Shown here: in pieces, positions 34,085 through 44,734 of the stretch
Layout: every line of letters begins with the position of its first letter
Position numbering within the stretch: the first letter of the stretch is position 1
Assembly: GCA_903813345.2 (NCBI GenBank)
Contig: CAIIXF020000012.1
Location: 9,442,432 to 9,506,431 of the forward strand
DNA length: 64,000 nucleotides
Direction: 5' to 3'
Source of the DNA: Owenia fusiformis
Taxonomy: Eukaryota > Annelida > Polychaeta > Sabellida > Oweniidae
Translations under genes and position numbers: made by a program
Notes under the pieces: model-generated
What the model was told of the DNA's origin: nothing
The model's input: only the letters and a program-made list of their open reading frames with translations
The model's database searches: none

Positions 34085-35260
34085 TGATATTTTAGTTCAT
34101 AGCGCTGCCAAAGAATTTGGTGTCAACAGGAGATGTGCGATAGAGAGGCAACAAAATTAAAAAAGTTGGAAGAAATGCTTGATATGTCATGGGGAGGACT
34201 GAGAAAAAAGCTCCAAGGAGGAGGAGGAAGGAAGGAAGGTTCAGTTCAGACATTGATCAAAAATTATGGACGAAATTAGAAGACGAGAGGAGGTGGCATA
34301 GTGGAAAAAAGATTGCCTTAAGGTTACATAAAGATGGGATGATTGGATGGCTGAGAAAATTCATGAAAAGAAATAGAATATCTTTCAGGAGATCTACATA
34401 CGTTAAGCTAAAAAAAAGTGCAGAAGAAATAGATAATTGTGTGTTTTCATTCTTAGGGTGTCACAAGGCTACGTAAGATGAAAAATTATGATATAGCAGA
34501 TATTGCTGATATGGACGAAACCCCTATATGGGTTGACATTCCAGGCGATTATACTGCTGACCAAATGGGGACCAAGATGGCCACAGTTACAAGCACAGGC
34601 CATGGAAAATCTAGAATTTCTGTTCTGCTGTCTGCATATGGAGAATGAACAAAGATTCAATCAGTTGTACTCTTGAAAGGTGTTCGACCACCATCTTATA
34701 CCATATCTTCTTTTAATATTCTTGTACCTCATGTCGTATCTTGTATCCTCTTAAATATATTCTTGTATCATATGTCATATCTTCTTTAAATATTCTTATT
34801 TGGATTAATTGAAAAGTGCAATGTAAACATGTTTTTGAGTCATTCAGTCAATTCAAATTATTTTAGGTTACTGTTTAAGCTAGGCGTTGACCACAATGAA
34901 GGCAGTTCTTGCTTCTGAAATAATTCCAGACATGCCCAAAGTTGACCATGCTATTTTTTTTATTACTAGAGGGAATGGCAGAAATTATCCAGTACCTACT
35001 AAATCTATTTGCGGATTGCTGAATTGCTCATGCAAAATGGGACGAAATTAACACTTTTTTAAATTAAAAAAGTGGGAGAAGAGGGAAATTGTAGGGCAGC
35101 AAACAATCCCATTGGAACAAACCTCTATGATCAATGTCACTAAAAATTGCTGGCAGCATGTTGTTCAAGTAAATGCGGGAGATATTTCAAACAAACAGTT
35201 TATTAAAATGAAGAAACCTGGTCGCAAAGAAAGGTATATCGAGATTCACAATCAGTCTGA
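34085..35260 (+). pseudogene. Pogo/Tigger-like transposase, copy B2
   Basis: Order kept on one strand: helix-turn-helix KEFGVNRRCAIER ... MSWGGLRKKLQGGG (34100-34230); CENP-B-type second DNA-binding segment WLRKFMKRNRISFRRSTYVK (34348-34410); catalytic start NYDIADIADMDETPIWVDIP (34480-34545), GHGKSRISVLLSAYG; worn later parts (CWQHVVQVNAGDI near 35150). Stops between segments and a deletion after SAYG disable it. It shows that the 170-bp minus-strand piece in B1 is an inversion. A TA-site cut-and-paste transposase by family. Confidence 0.7.
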
Positions 35261-35380
35261 ACTATATGAATAATTATTCAATTAAACATACCTTTTCATC
35301 AATATAATTTCAAGAACGCCCCAGTAACTGTATGTAGCCATGTTTTATTTCAATATTGGTTTTGGCAGTTCACATGATTA

Positions 35381-36260
35381 TTTACAAATTATTACGTTTT
35401 CAAAAGTGGGAGAAGAGGGAAATCAGAAATCAAAATAAATGAGCTAATTGAGTTGGATGAGTTCCCAGCAATGTTTGATGTTATTTTTAAACAATTTCTG
35501 TGGACTTATTTCAAGCAAGATCACTGTTGGACTTAGATAGAGATGACTTTATGAAGTACATGTATGTATGGATGTCTGCTAAGAATGTCAAGCTGTCTAT
35601 GAATTTAATGAATATCAACAAGAAAGGACCCCAACTGGCCCCAATTCAAATTTATGTAGCTTGTACAATTTCCTACTGCACCCTCAGAGGAAAATGTAGA
35701 AATACATTTACATGTATATTAAAATCTAAAAGTATGCTGACTGGAAAACCTGCTTATATCCAGCAGATATTTATTTTTCTTAAGTAGAGAAGGATTTTTG
35801 TAAAAGTGTCAGAAATGGAGGAGACAGGATTAAACTGATTATTATTTTCAGACATTTATGACACTAAAATATGAAGAAATAGACTGACAGCAACTTACCT
35901 GACAACAAAACTAACTTATCTGCAACTTTAAATGTTGACTTGTCCCAGGCCGTCGAACATACTCTATTTGAGTAAAAACGCTCTTATTAAACTAACCATT
36001 CCCTTTTTACAGCATTGCAAAAGGGTTTAATATCCAGATAATAAGAGAGACATGCTGTTTGGCGAATATGTAGAAAAATGGGGGAAAAAGTGTAAATTCA
36101 AAAACATTAAAAACTTCAATTGAGTACAATATCAAAATAAAAATGAATTAGAACTTTAATCAATTGGACCTGAAATGAATGTTGTGCTCAAAAGACATCA
36201 CAGTTTATTTTGGTAGAGCATTTGAGGGTAACCATAAAAGCTATAACTAAACAAAAATGT
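35381..36260 (+). other. Unrecognised region with one 95-codon frame
   Basis: The frame 35500-35787 (DLFQARSLLDLDRDDFMKYM, then VWMSAKNVKLSMNLMNINKK) has a credible amino-acid mix but no domain I know. The rest is AT-rich DNA without signals. Confidence 0.3.
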
Positions 36261-36270
36261 GATTTAGAAT

Positions 36271-36615
36271 GTGGCTTATGAGTGTGTTGGGGTTAATCAC
36301 TTTCCAGCAAAAGTACACTTTGATTATACCAATCCTGTAGTCCCAACCATGGGTTTAAATAGTAATAATTTGAAACAAGTAAAGGAAGAGTGTGAAAAAC
36401 TTGGTATATTTGAGCCAGGCTTGAAACATAAGCAGTTTCTAGGCATTTTGCAGGATGAGGTGAAAGTTGAACAAAAACTTGTATATAATCATAACATAGG
36501 TGATTTGGTTGGTTATGTAGATCTGGACATGTTTGTAAAAATATCAGATTGTTTTCGTAAGTTGGACATAACATTAGTGGAATGGCTCACAAAGGATAAA
36601 TTCTGGACTATGTAA
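36271..36615 (+). pseudogene. P-element/THAP9-like transposase fragment, copy 1
   Basis: The 114-codon frame contains GILQDEVKVEQKLVYNHNIG and DLVGYVDLDMF. This is the pattern of P-element-type transposases (DEMxIxxxLVYDxxxGxLxGFVDLG), where the first aspartate belongs to the RNase H-like catalytic core. Upstream, NNLKQVKEECEKLGIFEPGL fits the region before it. There is no THAP zinc finger and no later core. A terminal-repeat partner was not found. Two more worn copies of the same segment lie at 39055 and 41695. Confidence 0.55.
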
Positions 36616-36994
36616 AATCCCTTAAACTGCAGACAGGGATTGAAGCAGGCCATGAATCACTATTTTCCAGTTTTCACAAACTTCAGTTGGATAGTGTTTT
36701 TGTCGGGACTTTATCTCAAGGAACTTTCTATTCAAAGGAGATATATTCAAATCCTCCTTTGTGAGATTTTGTAATTCTCAAAGGTGGTTATACAGCAGCT
36801 GTGTGCCAAGGAGGCAAATTATAGCAGAGGCCCTGAGCGATGGGGGACAAGAAAGTGTTGTATTATATCACAAGTTATCTTTTGAGAATAATCAAAACCA
36901 AGAAGAAAAAGGACTATGTTGACCATGACAATATCCTTGAATTGGCATCTACACCAAAGGCACAACCATGACGACAGGCACAGTATCATCGTGG

Positions 36995-38110
36995 ACCACA
37001 GCTCTCGATCAGGTATCGCAAATACTTCAGCCAGTATTTCATCTTATGATGTTCCATTAATGCAATTAGAAAACCTGCAAATGCGCCAAAACATCATCAA
37101 GGTAAGTTCATGAATCTCAAGAAGCGTGTGCTCCTTGTGTTTATTCATTTGTGTCTCTCCTTATTCCCAAGTTTAGGACAGATAACGAGATGATTGATAG
37201 TCATATCAAAATGTAATGTGTGAGAGTTTTCTGCCTATAGAGCTGAATTAGATCATTATCGAAGAGATGCTGAACAGGTAAGGTTTTATTGGGTTTTTAG
37301 GAGTATCATAATCATCTCTCCTCAAAATCAACTGTCGTACAATAGAAATACAGGAAAATTGATAGATTGGATATAAGTCACGAATTATACGATTATCATA
37401 TATGGAAATATTCCAAGGAAGAAGGGAAAATAGTTGCGGTGTGTATACTGCATCTCTTTGTCATGAATCTCTGAATACTGTTAATTGAGATATTCAAAGA
37501 AAATTCAGAGAAAAATCTATGACTGCAAGGTGATTCCCAACTTGAACTTTATTTCCAGCTATCATCATCATATAACCAAAGAATTTTGTTGGGTTTCAGT
37601 TTTGAGATGGCTTACAAACAGTCAACATCTCATAAAGGCAAAAATTTAAAACCTACAAGGCATTGTGAAAATCATAGGTTTGAAAAACAAACGAAGGATG
37701 TTAAGTGTTGCCACCAACTATTGCTGCAGGTCTAATTTCTCTATACTTTATATAATTCCTGGTGCAGGCGAGGCATGAAGTGCTAAGTGCTACCTTAAAT
37801 CATAGAACAAGAGCACTGCACTGTAAGTGATCACATAAAATTGCTGGAGCAGATGGGTCCATCTGTGACAAAGATATGTTCAGACACAGACATCAGTGAC
37901 AAATGTTGTTGTAAAGTGAGACAGTGTTCTAATTTCACTTCATCCTTGTTTTGATCTGGTTGGTTTGAGTGAGGATACACTGTTGTAAAAAATGAATTGG
38001 ATTGAAGAATTGTTTCAAAAACATCTCATTCAAATATTTTCTAAAATAAAAAAGAATTGATCTCGATCTTTTTTTAAATAATTTTCATATTTGAGTTGAT
38101 TTGCAGACTT
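36995..38110 (+). repeat. Diverged partial copy of the middle of block A
   Basis: From ATCGCAAATACTTCAGCCAG (37014) to about 38110 this matches 16790-17720 with about 5-10% difference and several indels, including a 150-bp unrelated insert near 37735-37980. The exon series (SSYDVPLMQLENLQMRQNII, GTAAGT donor; AELDHYRRDAEQ; SHKGKNLKPTRHCENHRFEK) is kept. It shows that this part of block A also exists outside the tandem array. Confidence 0.75.
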
Positions 38111-38334
38111 GAGATACTATTCTTACATGGTTTCTGTATACATGCTTGTTAAGTTGCCATAAAGCAAAATATGACACACTTTGAATTGATACATTGTTTA
38201 TATGTATCAAACTACATTTGCTATATTGTATGCAATAATATTAGCAACAATCTACATGTATATTTACTGTAGCAAACATATTTTAAACAGAACTTTAAAC
38301 AAATCATATAATAATGTCCACTCTGTACTTTCAG

Positions 38335-38503
38335 GCAAAATATGTTACGGCAAGCAAGGATGCAATGAAAACAGAGTGAGCAGAAGAACCTGGAGTAGGC
38401 ATAATAACACCACAAAGGAGTCTGTCAATGTGCCTTCAGACTGGATAAAAGAGGAATATAGAAGCTCTATAAAATACAATCCTGATACTGATCTACTTCC
38501 GGG
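38335..38503 (+). CDS. Candidate exon with C-x4-C and RVSRRTWSRH motif
   Basis: TACTTTCAG acceptor, 56 open codons (CYGKQGCNENRVSRRTWSRH, then TKESVNVPSDWIKEEYRSSI), and a GTAAAT donor. A Cys...Gly-Cys...RTxxRH start resembles N-terminal zinc-binding segments of several invertebrate transposon-linked proteins. It may be an early exon of a gene whose later parts lie in the fragments that follow (Mutator-like, HECT-like, integrase-like), but no join is proven. Confidence 0.4.
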
Positions 38504-39054
38504 GTAAATGTTAAAATACCAACTACCATAGCCCAGCCATATCCAACAACCCCCTGATAAAAGCAAGTTCCTCCCACAACTCTCAACATTCAATATGAAC
38601 ATTCAATATGAACATTCAAATAATACCTGATGGTTCTCCAATGTAAGTTTGGCCTGTACCTAAGTATGGAAAGACTAAGAGGAATTAAAAGGATTTTAAG
38701 GGTAATGTACTTTTTCAGGTCAATAGTGTTCTTATTACTTGTTAATTACATAATCTTTTCAGAACTTAGTTTAGGTTTGATATTCAGTGGATTGGACAAA
38801 AAAGTTATTCCTCAAAATTAAGTGATATTCTAACACTGAATAGTATAGTATAGCATAAATAATAATATTTAGTGAGCCATTTGGTTGAAACCTAGTGACT
38901 TAAAACTGTGATATATGGTCATTTACAACGATCGCGAAATACAAGATTTACCATTCATTATATACAAGTGTCACAATAGTCAATAACGGCTCTAAATGAA
39001 TATCAAACAATTATTGCCATCATAACAATCTTTTCTACACACCCTTCAAATCAT

Positions 39055-39175
39055 TTTACTGTGGAACAACTAGAGGAAGAGTGTGAAAAAATTGGTATAT
39101 TTAAGCCAGGCTTTTGCAAGATGAACAGGAAGTTGTTTATGATCATTACACATTTGATTTGGTTGTGCAGCAACC
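39055..39175 (+). pseudogene. P-element/THAP9-like transposase fragment, copy 2
   Basis: Worn copy of 36375-36510: EQLEEECEKIGIFKPGF is readable, then a deletion removes the segment before the DE motif (CAAGATGAACAGGAAGTT). Only about 120 bp is left. Confidence 0.5.
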
Positions 39176-39179
39176 CGGG

Positions 39180-39850
39180 TTGGCTTGCCATATTTTCTTA
39201 ATACTTTTTGAATTTTCCCGCTAGGGACCTTGCTCAAAATTTGCAAACTTTTCCCCAGTTCGCTACTTCCCTTTCACTCTGGAGCGCGACTCTACCTGCT
39301 GCTTTGTGCCATTATAGGCCTTTTATTCTGTTATATCAAGTTCCCTGTAAATCAGTTTTTTAAACTCTTATAATGTGGGGAAAACAAATTCATAGCCACT
39401 TTTTGCGGGGTAATTTTATTCAAGGGTTGGTTATTATGGGATATCTTTCTAGCCTCGCTTTAGAGTACAGCCATTTTCTTCGGAGCGATAAAGACATTTT
39501 CAAAACATATTCCAAACTTCAAGCTATTTACGTAGAGGCATTGAGAACGAGTCCAGATTCTTTGAGCAGAGCAGTGGTACCCCAACATGAGTGAGAATAG
39601 GTGGCTTTGGGTATGTTTCTCTCATCATTGGCGCTAGAATTTTGCTGGATTTAGTTTTGCCCAGTTTCGCCCGAGATGGCGTGGTTTTTATGTAGGCAGC
39701 AATCTTGGATTTAGGTTGGGCGCCTTTCAGTTTCAATTCTTTATTTACACTAATCCAGCAATTTCCAGAGCCAAGTAGTAGGTATCTAGACTCTGTAACC
39801 ACATTTTCTTGTTTTTGAGCTCAATCGAAGCGCTAAGCTCATTTTCAATC
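39180..39850. other. No gene recognised
   Basis: Frames here (39373-39594 plus, 39524-39802 minus) show no family pattern. An acceptor-like TATATTTTAG closes the stretch at 39859, just before the GC-rich island. Confidence 0.35.
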
Positions 39851-39859
39851 TATATTTTA

Positions 39860-40430
39860 GGCCGGAGGTGGCCAGTAATTTTGACGTAACAGGGCGGGGC
39901 ACGCTGTGCAAGAGAAGAGCGCCCGTTCGCGGGCAGCCGCCCAGGGGGCTGAAGAAGAGACTACTAGGGCCGGGTCTAGGCCCAGGACCAGATACATTCC
40001 CGCTGGGTCTGAAGGGGACCAGCAGCAGACCCCGCAAAGAAGTCACTCAAGAGGGCACCCTTAGCCCTCCCATTCCTTTGAGAAATCATGCCCTACCGCA
40101 TCTGCCGCCCCTTAACAACAGCGGGGCTGCAGCAGGACACAGCCTACTGGGAGTGCGCCTTCCCGTCAGGCGCCTTCCCGTCAGGAGCCTTCAATAACAT
40201 TCGCAGCCCGGGATTATCGCCTGGGGCTGTCCAGGGAGTCTGCTCCTGTTGCCATGACAGCTGCCCCAACTCTCCCTACACCACCAGCGTTTGGACGGGG
40301 TCGCGTTACATCACCCTCATTGGGGCGAGGCCAGGCTCTTCTGAGAGTGGTGGCCCAAGTCCAAGGTGACAGCTCTTCAGGCCGGCGAGTTGGCTCTGCT
40401 GGGTAGCCCAATAGGAATAGATCAATTATG
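39860..40430 (+). pseudogene. GC-rich island, possible Piwi N-terminal relic
   Basis: This stretch is far richer in G and C than everything around it, with a sharp start after a TTTTAG acceptor. One frame starts VTGRGTLCKRRAPVRGQPPR, which recalls the conserved MTGRxRxRxRGRxRGQ start of animal Piwi proteins. After frame changes another reads FGRGRVTSPSLGRGQALLRV, again a GRGR-type start region of molluscan/animal Piwi, and ends near SSSGRRVGSAG. Piwi proteins bind piRNAs to silence transposons; the RG repeats are arginine-methylation sites. At least two frame changes and stops disable it. This is a resemblance judged by eye; an unrelated RG/P-rich exon is possible. Confidence 0.35.
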
Positions 40431-40464
40431 ACTACTTGTAACATAAGGCCCCCTGCACAAATCT

Positions 40465-41004
40465 GCAGTTGAAATTAGTTCTCAAATAAAACAAGTAACA
40501 GATGAAGATCTTGTTAACAGGTGTGAAAAACTAGTTGAGTTAAACAAGATTAAGGGCCAGACTGAAACAAATAAGGTTTCAATTTCTACTGATGGGGCCT
40601 ATGATAGTAATGTGTTTGGTGATAGGTCTAAAATGGGCCAGCATGCCACTAGGGCATTTACCATTGCTGTAGAAAACCATAGAGAATCACAGCAAATTAT
40701 TGGTTATTGTCTTGAAAATAAAGCATGTTGGAGAGGAGCATATTTAACATCAAGGGGTATTGATGCTCAATGTCCAGGCCATGCAGAATGTACAGCCAAT
40801 AAGAACAAGGCCCATGCATTCACTGAAAATGAGATGGGCTATGAGGTTGCAAGCCAATTAAGTAAATGTGATCTAACCATAGAATATGCCACTACAGATG
40901 GTGATGCAAGGGGTGCTCAAGGTATTCCGCAGTTTTATAAAGACAAACAGATTAATCAAACTGTGCATCGGTTAGGCGACTTCAATAGACTCTGGGATAT
41001 GTAG
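40465..41004 (+). pseudogene. Mutator-like transposase domain fragment
   Basis: The frame from about 40480 reads TDEDLVNRCEKLVELNK, then VSISTDGAYDSNVFGDRSKM, CPGHAECTANKNKAHAFTEN and IEYATTDGDARGAQGI, then RLGDFNRLWDM and a stop. This fits the transposase-like Mutator domain seen in many invertebrate and fish proteins: the first acid in VSxDGxWxxRG, a C...NxxGSSxxMExxG stretch, and DGDxxxxxxv. About 175 codons survive without a break. The start is fused to the GC-rich island and the C-terminal end is missing. No terminal repeats were seen. Confidence 0.6.
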
Positions 41005-41690
41005 GGCAAACTGAGTATTCAGAAATACAGGTTGACATGTTCTCAGTTATAAATGTAGCAAAATATATATTTACATCCAGTATCAATAGTTATATCTCTA
41101 GTGCACCAATGCATCATCACCATTAATAGTAATACTAATAGTTATGTAGTTTTTTTACATGTAAATGTCTTCTTTTTCCTCCCTTTATAATATTTTTTGT
41201 TTGTACATGTACTTGATCCTAAGGGGTGTGAATGTACTTAAAGAATAAATATATGTTATAATTGACAAATTTTTATTTAAAATCTTCAGGTTCAAGAGTA
41301 AAATGAATATTTCAAGAAGAGCAGTAACCCAGGACCATATTTAAGGAAAATATTCAAAGTTTCAGCACACCAGGAATTAAAAAGTGCCAAAAGATTGAAA
41401 ACAATAAGTTCCACTCAGAATGGACAGATACACAAAAAGAGGATTCTAACAATCTCACAGAGGTACAATTAACAGACAATCAACACAAAAGAGGAACAAT
41501 CAGTGGTGTAGAAGTAAGGCAATAATGAAAGAGGAATTATTCATACTACAGAGAAATAATCAATATGTATATTGTGTATGAGCTTTTTGAAGACAAATTT
41601 CTTAAAATTGAGAATAGCCTACATATTATAGAATCCTACTACCACTTTAGAGTGTGGTTGTTTGCGCTAACCATTGGTCAGTCAATGATT
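41005..41690. other. AT-rich spacer, nothing supported
   Basis: A possible acceptor (AATCTTCAG at 41290) precedes KSKMNISRRAVTQDH and a stop; it might be a further worn exon of the Mutator-like gene. Otherwise no signal. Confidence 0.35.
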
Positions 41691-41694
41691 TTAC

Positions 41695-41915
41695 AAAGTT
41701 TAACTTATCAGGGATGTCATTGAAAATATGGCTCATGAGGTTATCAGAGTTCATAACTCTTCCAAGCAAAAACACTTGAAAAACTTGGTATATTTGAGCA
41801 AGGCTTAGAAGCAGTTTGTAGGCATTTTGCAAGATGAGGTGAAAGTTGAACAAAACGTGCATGAAATCATAACCCAGAGGATTTAGTTGATTATGTAGAG
41901 ATCAACATGTATGGA
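41695..41915 (+). pseudogene. P-element/THAP9-like transposase fragment, copy 3
   Basis: Matches 36260-36530 with deletions: AAACTTGGTATATTTGAGCA, then GTAGGCATTTTGCAAGATGA, then GTGAAAGTTGAACAAA. The frame is broken in several places. Confidence 0.5.
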
Positions 41916-41989
41916 AATGCTATCGTTTATTAAGAAAATGCCCTTTTAAGCATGAAAGGCAACTTACCAAATATGTCATAGTTCTAATG

Positions 41990-42125
41990 GTTAATGCAGC
42001 ACCTGTGCCAACATTCTTTACATATTAGTCAACAAAAGAACAAGTAAAGAGGACTCATTTGATCAGCATTTGACTGAATGCATTGTGTCATTCCCTGGAT
42101 TCAATAAATGTGTTTGCTTGTGGAG
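41990..42125 (+). pseudogene. HECT C-lobe-like last exon, partial unit 0
   Basis: Only the second half of the unit is present. It has AGCACCTGTGCCAACATTCT in place of the unit-2 catalytic region, then FDQHLTECIVSFPGFNKC. Stops break it. It shows that the array once extended further left. Confidence 0.5.
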
Positions 42126-42213
42126 TTTCATTTTAGATGCTTTCTTTTAGATCAATAACTTTTTTAAAAGTCATAAAAGATATATGATTGAACTGCAGCT
42201 GTTGTGATTTCAG

Positions 42214-42504
42214 ACAGTCAGATATCTGTAGAGATTGATGGAGGCCCAGTTGTTTTAGAACTTCAGGATCTGCTGCAGTTCACCACTGGTGCCACTATGG
42301 TATCCCACCAGTACCATTTCAGCCAACACCTAGTATCACATTTGACCATGTGAATACTGAGCAATTCATATACAGCAGCACATGTGCTAATATTTTATAT
42401 ATCCAAGTAAATCAAAGAACAATTGGGGAGGACACATTTGAACAGCATTTGAACAGTATTTGACCAAATACACTGTGTCCTCCACTGGCTTTAACAAAGC
42501 CTAA
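42214..42504 (+). pseudogene. HECT C-lobe-like last exon, unit 1
   Basis: TTTCAG acceptor, then the same reading as unit 2 up to ATTGGTGCC. There a 2-base insertion (ACTATGGTATCCC against ACTAGTATCCC) shifts the frame. A 12-base repeat (GAACAGCATTTGAACAGTATTT) lengthens the end. Disabled. Confidence 0.65.
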
Positions 42505-42571
42505 ACATTAAAGGCGGTATCTGATCTATAGGGGGTGACCAATGATTGAACTGCAGCTGTTGTGATTTCAG

Positions 42572-42849
42572 ACAGTCAGATATCTGTAGAGATTGATGGA
42601 GGTCCTATTGTTCTACAGCTGCAGGATCTACTGCAGTTTACAACTGGGGCTACAAGTATTCCTCCAGTGCCCTTTCAACCCACACCAAGCATAACATTTG
42701 ACCATGTGAACGCTGAGCAATACATATACAGCAGCACATGTGCAAATATTTTATATATTCCAGTTAATGAAAGAACAATTGGGGAGGACACATTTGAACA
42801 GTATTTGACCGAATACATTGTGTCCTCCCCTGGCTTCAACAAAGCCTAA
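42572..42849 (+). CDS. HECT C-lobe-like last exon, unit 2 (intact)
   Basis: After a TGATTTCAG acceptor, 92 codons run to TAA. Reading: LLQFTTGATSIPPVPFQPTP, then SITFDHVNAEQYIYSSTCAN and ILYIPVNERTIGEDTFEQYL, ending SSPGFNKA. This fits the C-lobe end of HECT ubiquitin ligases (LLxFxTGxxxxPPxGF ... xTCxNxLxLP ... F...l...i..spGF). The Cys of STCAN (42739-42741) would be the catalytic cysteine that receives ubiquitin. Typical HECT C-lobes also end in -GFxxA. G2E3-like HECT ends are common in transposon-linked invertebrate genes, so this may be transposon-borne. The N-lobe is not in the window. Confidence 0.6.
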
Positions 42850-42916
42850 ACATTAAAGGCGGTATCTGATCAATAGGAAGTGACCAATAATTGAACTGTA
42901 GCTGTTGTAATTTCAG

Positions 42917-43200
42917 ACGGTCAGGTATCTGTAGAGATTGATGGAGGCCTAGTTGTTTTAGAACTTCAGGACCTGCTGCAGTTCAACACTGGTGCTACTA
43001 GTATCCCGCCAGTACCATTTCAGCCAACACCTAGTATCACATTTGACCATGTGAATACTGACCAGTTTATATACAGCAGCACATGTGCAAATATTTTATG
43101 TATCCCAGTAAATCAAAGAACAATTGGGGAGGACACATTTGAACGGCATCTGACCGAATGCATTGTGTCCTCCCTGGCTTTAACAAAGCTTAAACATTAA
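42917..43200 (+). CDS. HECT C-lobe-like last exon, unit 3
   Basis: TAATTTCAG acceptor and an open frame to TAA at 43198. STCANILCIPVN keeps the putative catalytic cysteine. A one-base loss (TCCTCCCTGG against TCCTCCCCTGG) changes the last ten residues to SLALTKLKH, losing the usual GFNKA end. Whether it could act is unclear. Confidence 0.55.
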
Positions 43201-43260
43201 AGGCGGTATCTGATCAATAGGGGGTGACCAATGATTGAACTGCAGCTGTTGTGATTTCAG

Positions 43261-43481
43261 ACAGTCAGATATCTATTGATATCGAAGGAGAGCCAATGGT
43301 TTTAACACTGCAGGGTATGCTGCAGTTAACCACAGGGGCCACAGCTATGCCCTTCGATGCAACCCCAAGGATTGTGTTTGACCATGTCAACACAGAACAA
43401 TTTGTATACAGCAGCACCTGTGCCAACATTGTTCATGCTTGTCAACAACAAAAACATCGAAGAGGACTTATTTATATGTAA
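43261..43481 (+). pseudogene. HECT C-lobe-like last exon, unit 4
   Basis: The most diverged unit: SQISIDIEGEPMVLTLQGML, TTGATAMPFDATPRIVFDHV, VYSSTCANIVHACQQ. It has lost the IPPVPFQ segment, and the end is frame-shifted after the cysteine. The TTTCAG acceptor is kept. Confidence 0.55.
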
Positions 43482-43699
43482 CTTATATAAATCATGAATG
43501 CTGAAATACACTAGTGATCCGCTCAATTACTTTAGTTACCAAAATGGACAAACTTGTTGAGAGGTGGAACTCATCTTAATAGCATATCAATGATGCTATT
43601 GACCAAAGATGGAGCACTATCTGTTTATGTACTAATATACATGTGAAAATAAGTTGGTTTTACAAGAGTTTATATTTCAATGTATGATATGCAGAGAGT

Positions 43700-44050
43700 A
43701 TGTGACAGATATTATATATCTGCCACAGGCCTTCCAGGCTTTGAATTTATAATGCATGGCTGGCCCGGAGCGACGGTACCACGGGTGAGAAACAAGGTGG
43801 AGAGTCACAGATAGACTTTAATTGGACGCCATGCTTGCCCTTATTCAGATTGGTGAGAATGACATCCCCATCCATTCCCCTTATCCTACATCCCCTCCCT
43901 TATCCCCATTGTCCCCCAATCAGCTGGCAGAAGACATCACCAGTCTGGCAGATGATATCCTGGCTTCAATCATATGTCTTGTATGCCCGAGGAGATTTAG
44001 ACATTTGTGTTGATTTCAATAATGGTGAACTTCAAATATATAACTAGTCC
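43700..44050 (+). other. Unrecognised exon-like region
   Basis: The frame at 43822-44013 reads ALIQIGENDIPIHSPYPTSP, then PPLSPLSPNQLAEDITSLAD, then a frame change. Its amino-acid mix is protein-like (P/S-rich linker), and a GTAC-rich start lies upstream. No family. Confidence 0.3.
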
Positions 44051-44730
44051 AACAACATTAGACCTAGCCTGGGCCTCGTTTCTTATCTGACATGTCTTAT
44101 GGCCCCGGCTAGGTCTAACTTCCATGATGATTTTGCCCTTGATGCGATCATTTAATCGTTCAGCAGGTTTCGACATGCGGAACTAATTAAACCGTAATAA
44201 GATGGTATCGTTACAGAAATAATGTGATCAACGCATGCATACATACCTTATGAATAAATACAAATCATCACATACCCCCCTGTAACCTCATCGATGTATA
44301 ATTATGAAAATGTTGGGAGAAGGCTTTTTCTTAGTTTAGAAAACTCTGTTCTGGTTCCGGTAACATTGAAATGGCAAATCCTTTCAGGAATAAACCGCCG
44401 TTAGCAACACTGAACGAAACAAGTTCATAAAACGAAACGAACCCCGGTTATCCTATATATAAGTACAAAATATTGTAATACTGTAGGAGGCTTGCGATAA
44501 ACATGATTAAGTTTCCTACTTTTTTTCCTGTTTTATTTTCAGAATTATGGTAAATTTCTGGCTAAAATGCTAAAGCTTTCAACATCTTTGGACAGACACA
44601 AGCATGTGATACTGAATAATTAGATATTTTTCTTAACATGTTTAAATATATATTGTGCCAAAGTTTTCTCTCCCAGAAAGTCAGTGATTTCCCACTGTAA
44701 TAACTCAGATGCGAGTAGGTAGCTGTGGAA
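44051..44730. other. No gene recognised
   Basis: AT-rich with no supported feature. Confidence 0.4.
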
Positions 44731-44734
44731 AGCT

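Larger units (their letters stand above)
31322..35380 (+). repeat. Block B, copy 2
   Basis: Starts with the same hairpin and CAGGTAAATGGAAACG sequence as B1. It continues through gag (31.56-33.84 kb, split by a foldback element) and the pogo-like remnant (34.08-35.26 kb), and ends with the same AT-rich tail (GAACTATATGAATAATTATT) that begins block A. It differs from B1 by many substitutions, so the B copies are older than the A1/A2 split. Confidence 0.75.

Noticed and set aside
39868-40444. Overlapping G/P/R-rich frames on both strands
   Set aside because: High GC removes stops on both strands; only the RG-rich plus-strand readings are kept, as a low-confidence Piwi-like relic.
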